From Taxawa tesnikishii (nom. ined.) (taxonomy: Eukaryota > Ascomycota > Dothideomycetes > Dothideales): a DNA stretch of 64,000 nt. The stretch is taken from positions 1,426,001 to 1,490,000 of the forward strand of contig JAPDRO010000003.1 of the NCBI GenBank assembly GCA_030247885.1. The letters are read 5' to 3'. Every line of letters begins with the position of its first letter. Within the stretch, counting starts at the first letter, position 1. The notes beneath the pieces are model-generated. The model saw only the letters and a program-made list of their open reading frames with translations, was not told the origin of the DNA and searched no databases. Below, in pieces: positions 43,286 through 54,208 of the stretch. A program made the translations under genes and the position numbers.

Positions 43286-46200
43286 TCACGAAGCAAACGG
43301 CCACCCCCAGCCTCTGTCGCGCGCTTCTTGCAACCCAGCCGCCAGATTCTTCGCCGTGCCTCCCTTGAGAATTGTCCTCCTGCTCGGTGTGACAAATGGC
43401 CGTCTTTCGATACCTGTGTGGGCTTTACCGTCTGTGCCAATATAACCTCCAAATCCGTATGTGTATCCGAGGTCTCGCATATGATTGCGCCGCTGTTCTG
43501 TCGTCATCCAAGCGGTACTCCTCAGATCCTCTAGAGCATTGTTTGCGGCGAAATATGCAATGACGGAAGCGATCGTCGTCGGCAGCCTTGGAAGGAATCG
43601 TGCAGGGCGTCGGAAGTACAGCACGATCGACGTGAGCACGTACAACCCCAGTATTGTCTCAGAGATAATGAACATTGGCTTTGACAGGAAGACCCGCGTT
43701 TCCTGACGAAAGATTGTTCCAACCACAGGTGCGGTAGATGCATTCGAAGGGATTAGAAGTTTCTTGTAATTCCTGCCGAGCCATATAGCGAACGTTTGGG
43801 TATAAGCTGAGCCGAAGAGTGGCATTATGCTTTCATAGGAAGGCGGTGGAAAGGCCGGGTCTAGAAAGTTGTTGCTACCGTTTATGTGCTCGATGAAATA
43901 ATCCGTCCAGTCGGAAGGGTACGAATCGTTATGCCAAACGCCAGTACTCATGCTGTCGATGTTGGACATTGTGAACATTTGTGTGCCGCGGATGAGGTAC
44001 GAGTTCGCCTGCTTCATGAGCTCTGCTGTTAGGTTTTGGCCGAGGTAATCCTCTGCATTGTCCTCCATTGTGTTGGTGCTCGCGCGCACAACTAACTGCC
44101 CTCCAGAATCTACAGTGACATTAGCCAACCCAGTGACTAGGCGCGGCTTGCAGGCAAACATGGTGGCTTGTTCAGGACCGAGAAGCTTGTCCCAGGAGCA
44201 CCCGAGTGATCCTTTGCTTCGAACATAGGCAGCAAATACCTGCTCTGTACAAAAAGCAGAATCCTCGAGCGAAAGTCCCTCGGTTGGGATAAGCATGGTG
44301 AGTATTTCAGAAGCGGAGGGTACACGTGGGCAGGCCAGCTTGGAAGATTTGAGAAGATCTGAAAATGTACCAGTGCTGCAGTTCACCGGACCATGAGGGC
44401 CTCCTTCTACCGTGATTATGACCGACAGCGTATTCGACATGTCATACGGTGCTTGCAACGTCACGCCATCCGTGATAGAGTTGCAGTTGAGTTTGGCCCC
44501 GAATGCTCGCGCAGTCATCCTATGCTGGTCACTAGGATTGCCAGTGCTTACAGGGACGAAGGGTAAGTAGAATGCGTTCTGATCCGTCCATTCCGGAAGC
44601 GGAGTACCGGAGGTAAAGTTTGCCATGGCGAGATAGAACTGGTCTAGTCCTTGACCGCCTTGGTAAGCGCCGGAGTAGAACGTATTGACATTGCCTCCAG
44701 CTCCTAGCGTGCTTGAATCAGGTCCCGCACTCCCGTTGATGCTCGTGAAGCGAGGCAGATAAGGTTGCGAATAGTTGGCTAGAGACGGCACGGACACCGT
44801 GGCTTCGTAAAACAACCCACTGAACGCGATAGCCAGGAGGTTTGCGAGCAAGGCCATCGAACAGACGGCAGCCAGGACAAAATGCTTTGCACGAAGCGCT
44901 TTCCAGACCACCAACTGCGGCGGTAGCGATGAATAATTGATGGTGATGGTGGTTCCGGATAAAGCTCTCCCGTTCCGAAGCCCCTCGAATGGTTGCAACA
45001 TGCACAGTAGACGATTCAAGACCACCCATGCAGGCTCTATCATTGTCGCGACTAACGTCGGCGCATAGTTCTCGACGAGCTGCCGAAGGAAACGACTCGA
45101 AGAAGGGAGCGCAAGGCCTGTGGTAAAGGAGGTTAGCATCGCTCTTCAAGTAAGGACGTCGCAGTCTACGAACCGGACTTGATTCCACAAGTGTAAAGCA
45201 CGGCAAACAGTATTGCAAGACCAAGTTGCAAAGTGACAAAGATAGCTGCGGCAAACAGACGGAACTCAAGTGGTCTGATACTCCTGCAGCCGGTACTTAT
45301 GGCTCGCGGTGGTAGTGGGACATGGGATTGTAGGCTGGTCGAGTCTTCTGTTTGAGCATGGGAGAGGCAGTACTGCCATTGTCCGTACTTCATCTGGTAC
45401 CAGCGCTTGTTGAGTGCGGCAGCTATCTCCTCCTCTGAACGAGTGTCCAGATCTTGGAAAGCGCTCAAGAACACTGGTTCGTCTGCCGACAAAGACATGA
45501 GTGAGGAGATAGGAGCCGGATCGAAAATCAATCTCATTGGCCTTTTGTGGCAGATGAAGATCAGGACAAGTGCGAACACTAAAACGATCACAAGCAGACC
45601 TTCCACAGCGTAAGTGAATTCCGGAACCAGGTAAACAGATTCAGTAGTGTATGATCGTCCTCCGAGAAGGGTGTTAGAATTAGTGTAATTTTCTCCCAAG
45701 ACGTCAGTCATTGCCCGTGAAAAGAGGATGCGGTAAGCGGCTTGGTACGATTGACCGAGTACCATTGGATCAAGATAGTCTTCATATGGCCTTGGATATG
45801 CCCCTAAAGCGAACCCTTGCATCGCCATTTGATAGAGCTGGTAGTCTAAGGTCAGCGGTGCATTTGCAAGCACTTCCGTCAGATCGGGCCATGTTGGAGT
45901 GGGGATATCGCTGCGCACATTAGCAAGCTGTTGCGCGTCTAGTATCTCCCACTCAAACTTTGTCACGTTGAAGATCTCATGCGGTATTGGCGCCTTCGGT
46001 CCGTGCGGGATAATGTCTTTCACTCTCTTTCCGTCTCGGAAGACGTTTGCTGTAACATTCTGGACATAATAGGAAGGCTCGCAGAAGACTGCCGTAGGCT
46101 GCCTAGGGTCGCCTTGGTCCTTGACTTTGTTCTGTGCCCAGGACGCAAAGATGACATGCGACGCGTTGGTGGGACAATAAGGCTTGAGATAATAATTCGC

Positions 46201-47181
46201 CAAGCCATCGTGATCAGAGTACGCAACGAAGATTGACGAATAGCCTTTGATCGGAGTACGATTGATGGGGCCAGGAGAGCCGACGGTGTCGTTGCCAGTA
46301 GGTCCACAAGGCCAAGGAACTTTGCATCCATTCGATGGCGTATAGTAACAACCCTTGGACGAGTGACAGGACCCGTTAGTCAATTCCACAGTTGATGGTT
46401 CGCAGTTCAGATCAACACTGTACATGCTAGTCTGGGCGGTCCAGACTTCAGAGGTCTGCTCAGGCACCTCTACAGGCAGCTTGAAGGGCGCCAACGCGAA
46501 GTCGCGTGTCATGAATGCAGGTAATGTTTCATTGAGCCATGTGATACCGAAAACAGAGTAGGAGAAGTTGGCTGTCACCTGGGTATCCTGCTGAGCCAAG
46601 GAGAGGTAGTGGGCTGAGACTTCCATCGGTTCCGAAAAGGACAGTGAGACGGTCCGTGTGGCAAATATTGTAGCTTGAAGTGGAGTAACACTATAGAAGA
46701 CCAGAACCATGGCGGAAGAAGCGAAAAAGACAGGCCAGTGCCTTCTACATGTCAGCAGCAGGGATCAGAACGTCGTATCCTTATTGACACACCTTCGTCT
46801 TAATGACTTCAGAGGCACGGAGGCCACGAAGTCAAACGGATAATGTAGCAGCAATGAATCCTCGGCACACGCGCCACCTGGCTTTGAAAGCTGATAGTAC
46901 GGCTCCAGTCTCTTCGCGTCAAGGTCTATCCAACTCCACAACATACTGTAACAGACTGCGAGTATTGTCGGCAAGTAGAGGTAAGCGAATGAAGACCGAA
47001 GTGGCAGGTTGTTGACGTCGGGCGCGAAGAGGATGCCTTGGTATTTTTGACTACAGATCAGTAGATACTGCAACAAGGCAATCAGTACGGCAGTGACCAT
47101 GGCCGTTCCGGCGAGTACCAGGGGTCTCATAGCTAGTGGTCGCCATAACCGATGAGTATCTAGATAGAGATTAGATGACAA
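43286..47181 (-). CDS. Large DUF3433 membrane protein
   Basis: Fungal family of unknown function, probably at the cell surface. Exons on the minus strand are 47181-46793, 46744-45174 and 45117-43286, giving about 1,263 aa with introns of 48 and 56 nt. It has a duplicated layout: membrane helices (VLAGTAMVTAVLIALLQYLL and others), a long luminal or extracellular region with many N-glycosylation sites and Cys, more helices (VEGLLVIVLVFALVLIFICH), then a second glycosylated domain and final helices (IISETILGLYVLTSIVLYF). The tail has the family-type GYIGTDGKAHTGIERRP. All splice phases agree and no frame shift is present over nearly 3.8 kb. The start is uncertain; an extra 5' exon near 47220-47390 is possible. 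Confidence 0.8.
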
Positions 47182-47997
47182 TAGACCAAGACAAAAGGAA
47201 ACAACCTAGCGGTGACTTCTCCTGGGGTTGCGTGTTTTGCCCACCAGGAAGAAAGTCTCGTTGAGCGACCGGCTGCGCTGGAAAAAGCCGCGCGAAAATC
47301 GAATGCATGAAGACCGATCCTCCTGGCCAGCAAGGAGCAAAGTAGTGATGAAAGGGCGTATGTATACGAAAAATAGCGAGACAGGAACAAACATAGACTT
47401 AGCTAGCTTTTGAAGAGTTCAACATATACCAACCTAGCTACAGACATGGCACAGCCGCCATGCGTGTAACCGCTGACGTTAGCCGCCGAAGAACGCGGTC
47501 CAGCAAGCTCATTGGGCAGGCTGTCTATTTCGAGGTCATCGTCGCGGCACAGCAAAGGCTGGCAGATATGCGGAAACGCGGAACCCGGCGATCATTGCGG
47601 TTGTTGTAGAGATGGAGTCTGAGCAGGCCGACCGCATGGGATTGGGCACGATGCAGAGCCGGAGCAGCCAGAAACATGTCCGACGTGACCTGATCGTACA
47701 ACACTCACCAAGGAAAGAGACGAGTTGCAGACGAAGGTACTTTGACGACACGATGGGTGTTTGTCTCATCTCAACTCGGTTCGGTATCGACAGGTTGAAG
47801 TGGATGTTCGCTGTCCTGGAGGTGCAAGTGGAAGTGGCGGTGGAAGTGACGATGGGAGCGAAGCAACCGACGCCAAGCGACGGCAAAACCCCGGCATTGT
47901 TCGATCCACCCGAGTCGAATTTCTCTTGAAGAGTCGAACGAACTTCTGGCTGCACGCCGATTACAACCACCCAACGACCATCCCGACGACCTCGACA
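47182..47997. promoter_or_regulatory. Divergent promoter, DUF3433 and RPL4
   Basis: 816 bases between divergent genes. It may include a first exon of the DUF3433 gene at the left and the ribosomal protein promoter and leader at the right. Frames at 47536-48321 on the minus strand are shadows. Confidence 0.35.
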
Positions 47998-49285
47998 ATG
48001 ACGACCCGCCCTACTGTCACCATCATCGGCGCCGATGGCAAGGCCAGCCAGGACACTCACCCTCTGCCAAACGTCTTCAAGGCCCCAATCCGCCCGGACA
48101 TTGTGCAGTATGCGAACGCGAACATCGAGAGGAATTGGGCAGTGGCTGATCGCAGCGCAGGACCGTCCACACCGGTATGGCGAAGAACAAGAGACAGCCT
48201 TATGCCGTGAGCGAGAAGGCCGGCCACCAGACCTCCGCTGAGTCCTGGGGAACTGGTACGTTACACCCAATATCATGAAAATTCTGGCTTGGCAGTGATG
48301 GGAGAGGAAGAGCGCACACACTGTACAATTCAGGCGCAGGAGGAATTGAGTGCTGATGTGGACATCTACAGGTCGTGCCGTCGCTCGTATCCCCCGTGTC
48401 TCTGGTGGTGGTACTCACCGTGCTGGTCAGGCTGCGTTCGGTAACCAGTGCCGTTCCGGTCGTATGTTCGCTCCCACCAAGGTCTGGAGAAAGTGGCACC
48501 AGAAGGTCAACCTTGGCCAGAAGCGCTTCGCTACCGCCTCCGCCCTTGCTGCTTCTTCCAACGCTGCCCTTCTCCTCGCTCGTGGTCACCACGTATCCAC
48601 CGTCCCAGAGGTTCCTCTCGTTGTTTCCTCCACCGCCTTCTCCGGTGCTGCCGTCGCTAAGACCTCTGCTGCTGTCGCCCTCCTGAAGGCCGTCGGCGCT
48701 GGCCCAGACGTTGAGAAGGTCAAGGCTTCCCGCAAGCTCCGCGCCGGTAAGGGTAAGCTGAGGAACCGCCGCTTCCGCCAGCGCCGTGGTCCCCTCGTCG
48801 TTTACAACCCCGAGGTTGACGGCAAGGAGCTTGTCCGTGCTTTTCGCAACATTCCCGGTGTTGAGACCTCTTCCGTCTTCTCCCTGAACCTCCTCCAGCT
48901 CGCCCCCGGTGGCCACCTCGGTCGCTTCATCGTCTGGACCTCCGCCGCCTTCGCTGCCCTGGACAAGGTATACGGTTCCACCACCGAGGCCTCTGCCCTG
49001 AAGAAGGATTTCCTCCTCCCATCCAACATCGTTGCCCAGCCAGACATTGCCAAGCTCATCAACTCTTCAGAGGTCCAGTCCGTTCTGCGCCCAACCAAGG
49101 GCGGTGCTATCACCAAGCGCACCAACGTGCAGAAGAAGAACCCTCTGCGCAACAAGCAGGTCATGCTCCGCCTCAACCCTTACGCGTCTGCGTACGCGAA
49201 GGAGGGTCTCGGCCACCAGAAGGCCGACAATGGCAAGCCGCAGGGTGTCGATGAGGTCTTCAAGGCCGCTCTTCACGAGAACTAG
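47998..49285 (+). CDS. rpl4: 60S ribosomal protein L4 (uL4)
   Basis: Structural protein of the large ribosomal subunit with an extended loop in the exit tunnel. Exons are 47998-48107, 48161-48255 and 48372-49285; 372 aa. The start [18 protein letters not shown] leads through [21 protein letters not shown] (second acceptor of a tandem CGCAG) and [20 protein letters not shown]. The tunnel loop [20 protein letters not shown] and the core [14 protein letters not shown] are canonical, and the end reads [11 protein letters not shown]. Codon use is strongly biased to C-ending codons, as expected for a highly expressed gene. No frame problem is seen. Confidence 0.97.
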
Positions 49286-49711
49286 GTTGGGTCTTCAACT
49301 GGGGCGTCGGCTTTCATGAGTTCAGCGGGTTAGCTTTTCATGGGTGCTGTTTCATAGGCACCAGGCTCGAATGTAGTGAACAAGAAAGATTTTGCAACAT
49401 TCATTCACATCCTCGTTCCAAACCCTTTGCAAGTGTGCAAGTGCGCAAGTGCCAGTGACATGACTTGTTCCGGTATGACTATTAAAGCTTTACTCAGTAG
49501 CTTGCCTGGTGAGAGAGGCGTACAGATGGCCCACTCTCTTCCCCTTGTTCGGGTACTAATATTGGAACAAGTCGCAGTGACCGTCCTTGTTGACGATTTT
49601 CCGAACCTCCATGCTCCCCCAGGACGCCATGCTAAGGATTGGTCTCAAAATTCGCCTGTGCCAGAGACTCCGTTTGTCCGCCCCTGTAATGTTTTGTCGT
49701 GCGTTGCCCTA
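49286..49711. other. Convergent gap, RPL4 and TAF11
   Basis: 3' flanks of both genes. Plus-strand frames here (49376-49837) continue antisense into TAF11 and are not supported. Confidence 0.45.
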
Positions 49712-50700
49712 TCACTTGAACAACCTCCTGCCGCCGTTCCGAACGGCAGCCCTCTCTCTGCCCTCCAAACTGAGACCTGTGAAACCCACTGTTCCACCTT
49801 CACGGTCCTTCTTGTAGCGTCGGAGGGCTTCCCTTAAATGATCCGGCAACAAGGGCCCCTTGTCCCTCTCCATGACCTTCACTTCGCCCTCTCCTTCTTT
49901 CCCAAATGCCTCATTCTTCTCCCCGTCGGCAGCTTCTCGCTCGCCGCAATCCACTCCTCCTGCACCTGCTTCGCGCGGTCGACCAACTCGCCTACAAACA
50001 GCTTGGTCATGCTATTGATAGCCTGGACGACGGTACCCGGCACGCTCTGGCTCAGCGTCTGGTTCGTGAGCCGGCGGACGACTTGCTCCCTAAGCTTCGC
50101 ACTATTCCACAGCGCATACAGTTCTTGATGCTCTCTCTTGACTGTGCGCTGGAACATGGCTTTGCGCTCCCTGTCCTGATGCATGCTTTCCCTCGTTAAC
50201 TTTCCAGACTCCATGTCTCCCGTCTCCTCCGCCGCTACGTCTTCGTCTTCCTCTTCGTTCTCCTCTTCTTCATCTGCAGCAGCACCTTTCCGTGCCGAGG
50301 GCGCCACGCTACCAGTCTCGCCATCGATGAGTGACCCCGTCGCTGCACGCTTCCCACTCGGACGTCCTAGCTTGCCCGACTTCTCCTTCTTGCTCTTCCG
50401 CCCTCGCTTTCCCCGCCCGTCTGTCGTTCCGTCCGCTGAGCCGGCGTTACTAGCGAGCTCGTCGTCGATGTCTAGACTGTCGCGCGAGCCGTGAGATTCG
50501 GTGGGTGAGTAGGCGACGCCACCGTCGAGGTCCGGTGGTGGGAAAGAGGTCTGGCGGAGTGGATGGGCCGACACGGATGCAGTCGATGGCTTCCTACGCT
50601 TTACAGGATTGCCGCCGGACGGGAGGGTGAGAGACGGTCGCTTCATCGGCAGAGAAAGCGAGTTGTGAGGCGGAGAGAAGGCGCGCGGTGGGCTTGCCAT
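49712..50700 (-). CDS. taf11: TFIID subunit TAF11, one frame shift
   Basis: Histone-fold subunit of TFIID that pairs with TAF13 in RNA polymerase II initiation. A single exon of about 329 aa when in frame. The N-terminal half is Ser/Pro-rich, then basic (GRGKRGRKSKKEKSGKLGRP), then acidic (EEEENEEEDEDVAAEE). The histone fold is LREQVVRRLTNQTLSQSVPG, TVVQAINSMTKLFVGELVDR and AKQVQEEW, as in the family. After SEKLPTG the family C-terminus continues in the next frame as EKNEAFGKEGEGEVKVMERD and GPLLPDHLREALRRYKKD. One C missing from C4 at 49921-49924 (plus strand) joins them. If not corrected, the protein ends at 49879 with an unrelated short tail. Confidence 0.92.
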
Positions 50701-51171
50701 GGCGGATGGTTGGAGGGTTGAGTTGCGCTAGAAGGTGCTGCTGTATGCGGCGGTGGCAGAAGTGGGGCGCAATGTGAGCGCTGGAGCTGGGCTGGTCGTA
50801 CTCGTAGATGTCAACGTGTGTGTTTTGAGCGGGGTTGCGTATCGTCGGCGATACGTAGTAAGCGTCCAGTAGCGAGAAGAAGTCATGCGTCCTGATTCTC
50901 GTTTTAGATATGTTTAGACAAGAGCGACATGAGTGGTGAAGCCTTTGCGGAGGTCGCGGAGGATCGAGGTCTGCCTTGGTATTTATGCTTGAAGAGCTGA
51001 AGAGCAGCTCACCTTTCACAAAGTCACTAGGTAATACGTGAGTGCTTACAGCAGCACGTGAGGTACACATATCCAGTACAGCATCGTGAAGGACCCATCA
51101 TCATTATCAATATTGACTACACACACACATACATATGTACATATAGTGACATACGCACATATATATACATA

Positions 51172-51236
<65 letters not shown>

Positions 51237-51254
51237 CCCCACTCAATACCTGGC
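50701..51254. promoter_or_regulatory. Divergent promoter with long AC repeat
   Basis: Between TAF11 (minus) and the SRPBCC gene (plus). The right third is AT-alternating sequence running into a 53-base AC tract that ends about 20 bases before the SRPBCC start. Long frames of Thr-His repeats here are artefacts of the tract. Confidence 0.5.
51181..51233. repeat. (AC)26 microsatellite
   Basis: A perfect AC tract of 53 bases, preceded by CATA/TATATA-rich alternating sequence from about 51119. Confidence 0.95.
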
Positions 51255-51842
51255 ATGCCCGACTCCTCCACAGAACCGCGACCGACACCAAACATTCCGA
51301 GCGGAGGCCTGTTCAGCCCGTACGGCAACGCCACCATCAACGCGAGTGCCTCTGCGGTGTATCATGCTTTGATCGATACATCAACCTGGCCGCAATGGAA
51401 CACGTTTGTGCCTTCGGCGACCATAACACACCAGCCCGATCAAGCCAAAGGTTCCGCTCGCATGGTGGAGGGCACCGGCCTGCTTCTCCACGTCAAGATG
51501 ACTTCTTCCTTCACTACCGTCTCAAAAGAAGTCGTCTTCCAAGTTGATCCGCCACCTTCACCGGGAAAAGTGACACGGGTCTGTTGGCACCTGGACAACA
51601 AGGCTATCTTGACCCCGCGCTTTATGCTACATGCCGATCGCGTGAACGAGATCGAGGATCACGGGGACGGGACCTGTGAATTCAGGTCTTGGGAGACGTT
51701 TGGCGGGCCGTTGGCCAAGATCGTGAGATGGAAATACGAGAAGGCTTTGCAAGAGAGATTTCGCGATTGGGTTACGGATATGAAGAACTACGTCGAGGGC
51801 AAAGAACGGAACGACATTGACGACGCTGGCTCTCCTTGTTGA
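51255..51842 (+). CDS. SRPBCC/START-fold lipid-binding-like protein
   Basis: A small single-exon protein of 195 aa in the polyketide-cyclase/Coq10-like SRPBCC superfamily, which binds hydrophobic ligands; ligand and role are unknown. The N-terminal strand and helix NATINASASAVYHALIDTST plus WPQWNTFVPSA are the typical opening (W-P-x-W). The C-terminal long helix starts near SWETFGGPLAKIVRWKYEKA and ends FRDWVTDMKNYVEGKERND. There is no signal peptide. The ATG lies 21 bases after the AC repeat; the frame is also open upstream, so the start is chosen as the first ATG. Confidence 0.8.
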   Translation: MPDSSTEPRPTPNIPSGGLFSPYGNATINASASAVYHALIDTSTWPQWNTFVPSATITHQPDQAKGSARMVEGTGLLLHVKMTSSFTTVSKEVVFQVDPPPSPGKVTRVCWHLDNKAILTPRFMLHADRVNEIEDHGDGTCEFRSWETFGGPLAKIVRWKYEKALQERFRDWVTDMKNYVEGKERNDIDDAGSPC

Positions 51843-52134
51843 TTACACACTGCAGCATTCCGTACTGAATCTGTTCCCATGATTCGAACCAGCATCCACG
51901 ATCTGCTTGAAAAGAGCTATCGTTCTGTTCATCTCCGTCAGCCCTCCCGCGTATGCTCACCCCATGTCCGAATCATCTGTCCGACACTCCAGAGTTTGAG
52001 GAACCTAACAACCATCCGAAAGGCTCTCCACGACCTACGACCTCGCACTAGATGCTGCCTCGAACGATCAGCAGATGCAAAGCAAAGGCCGGTTACACGA
52101 CGGTCACCAGCCTACGACATTTTCTGTGCATACT

Positions 52135-53379
52135 TTAAACCGGGCACACCCCGGAGCACACACAATCCCTCCATGCAGCGCCCATTTCTAGTACAAAGCT
52201 TTCCCCTTCTGGACTGCCTGTCATCAGCGGGTCTCTCAACAAGTGATCCAGTGGTTGCACTGCCGGTTTGGCGATGCCATCCGCATCTACCCTCGTTGTC
52301 ACGGCTTCTCTCTTAGCGTCCGCCCAGCTCAAATACCCATCCCTCTTCTGCGCAAAGACCTCCGGAACCAACACAGCCATCCGATACACTGTAGCAGCAA
52401 GCAGGGCGGTCCCGCTAATCTCTCCGAACCAACTCCGGTCGCTTAGATAATTCCTTAGCAAGCCGGTCTCGTCCTCGTCAGTTCTTCTCGCCGCATCCAC
52501 GGTCCCCTGAATCCACGCGGTCAGTTCCGTCTTCTCCTTCTCGAGCCAACTCGCCGGCTTCCAGTGCACGATTGCGGCGAGCACCCTTGTCATCCCCATA
52601 GCTGCCCATCCGTTTCCCGTGCTCCAGAAATTCAGATCCTGTTTCTCCGACGGGCCCACGATATGCCTCCACAACCCTTTCTCCCTTCCCTCTTCCTTTA
52701 CCACAAGAACATCGCGATATAGCCTGCATTGTTCGACCGCCTGCTTCATCGCGTCCAGATCGTTGCTCACGACGGCATAGTATGCCAAGAACGGAGGGAC
52801 CATGTGCACTGCATCGGACCATAATTCCTCAACTTCCTTGCGGTGGCTAATCGCCCCATTCTTATATCTGGGCGCAGTCTCTAACAGATACCGCTTCTGT
52901 CTCTCCGCTGCTTTTAAGTACGACGAGTCGATTTGTCCCAGCATGACCGCCGCCACCCCCAGCGCTGCCGGATCAGAAACGCCCCATTTGTCGTCAATCA
53001 GCGTTTCGCTGTCGAGCTGGATATGGGGTTTCGCGTAAGCCAGCGCAGTTGCGTTCTCTAGTAATGATGCAGAGGGTATCTTGTCGGCGGGAAAGGCGTG
53101 ACGGGAGAAAACGGAGAGATCTGGGTCGTGGAGCTCGAGTAGTGCTTCGGCCAGTGTGCCATTCTCCCAGCTGTGAGTGTTTAGACGGCGGGCTTGAGAT
53201 TCCACAGCGGCGATAGGGAAGCCGTAATCAAAGTCTTGTACGCAGCTGGACGCTGGTGCCATGTTCGTGGGAACGACAGACTGAACCTCTAAACTCGGAT
53301 AGAGGAACTTGTAGAGTGAAGCCAGTGAGATCCCCGTGATGATCACTAATGCGAAAAGGGCTCTGGGGCTTGTGGCCAT
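52135..53379 (-). CDS. GH105-like six-hairpin hydrolase
   Basis: Resembles unsaturated rhamnogalacturonyl hydrolases (YteR type), which act on oligosaccharides left by pectin lyases; the exact substrate is an inference. A single exon of 414 aa. The N-terminus (MATSPRALFALVIITGISLA) is a hydrophobic signal or membrane anchor. Alpha/alpha-barrel landmarks are KEVEELWSDAVHMVPPFLAY, with the candidate catalytic Asp, and LNFWSTGNGWAAMGMTRVLA, plus WFGEISGTALLAATVYRMA. The tail has a Cys pair (RDCVCSGVC). It is transcribed away from nothing obviously pectin-related; the window's pectin methylesterase is 36 kb away. Confidence 0.82.
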   Translation of the reverse strand: MATSPRALFALVIITGISLASLYKFLYPSLEVQSVVPTNMAPASSCVQDFDYGFPIAAVESQARRLNTHSWENGTLAEALLELHDPDLSVFSRHAFPADKIPSASLLENATALAYAKPHIQLDSETLIDDKWGVSDPAALGVAAVMLGQIDSSYLKAAERQKRYLLETAPRYKNGAISHRKEVEELWSDAVHMVPPFLAYYAVVSNDLDAMKQAVEQCRLYRDVLVVKEEGREKGLWRHIVGPSEKQDLNFWSTGNGWAAMGMTRVLAAIVHWKPASWLEKEKTELTAWIQGTVDAARRTDEDETGLLRNYLSDRSWFGEISGTALLAATVYRMAVLVPEVFAQKRDGYLSWADAKREAVTTRVDADGIAKPAVQPLDHLLRDPLMTGSPEGESFVLEMGAAWRDCVCSGVCPV

Positions 53380-54208
53380 GCTAGTGCACCTCTTGAAAGT
53401 GCTATAGCTGTCTCATCCCAATCGATACAGAACTTTTGAACAGTCGCTTACGCAAGGCTTTGTATGCCTGCGGATCAGTGAGAGAACGGATCAAACGTGT
53501 TGTATTGAAATAGGGTACGTCGGTGATGTAGGGTTGACATGTTCGCTGAGGGGTACGAACAGGCGGAGACGATCGACGGCTAAATACATAGACACACTTT
53601 CTGCTCAACCTCAACTGCCAAATTCACATGACGACGAGTGTGTGGGCGCAGGAGTAAAAAAGAAAACATCCTCCATGTCGTTGAGTTCCCTGCGTACGTT
53701 CCAAGCCGAAGATCAGGAAGAAACACACAACTTAGCAGGAATACGCATTGATAAAAACCTCTCTCTAGGCCATGGCCATTCATGGATCTATATTAGACAG
53801 CTCTCCAGAGCCATGAACCGTCCTGCTCACTCCTTCTGCTGTTTCCTTGACAGGGTGTTGCTCGCACTTCATGTTTCAGCCGTCCTCTCTTGTCCGTGCG
53901 GTGCACACCTCGGATTCTTAGGTGACTGTGTGGGGTGGTGGAGTTCGCTTGTTCCGTGTATGGCTGTTCGAAGAGTCCGTGTTGGCATACCGAGTGCATG
54001 GAGTCTAAGGTACAGACACAGATGAGGGAAGCGAGGGGAAGAGTGTGCCGAAGGTACATTCTTGACCATCATCATGTAAGCTTGACCCAAGCTGCCGTTT
54101 CAAGGCTGCAGCCCCCGAAGCTCAAGCTCGTCTCATGAATCACTGTCGTATTGATCTTGCTTCCATTCAATATCTGTGTGTTCGCCATGACTATAGGACA
54201 ACCGCATT
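53380..54208. promoter_or_regulatory. Promoter of the GH105-like gene
   Basis: 829 bases between two minus-strand genes. Frames at 53534-54025 have no domain. No repeat is seen. Confidence 0.35.

Noticed and set aside
51058-51547. Thr-His-repeat proteins on either strand
   Set aside because: They are translations of the AC microsatellite and disappear outside it.
14572-53379. A pectin-degradation gene cluster
   Set aside because: The pectin methylesterase and the GH105-like gene are about 36 kb apart with a dozen unrelated housekeeping genes between them.
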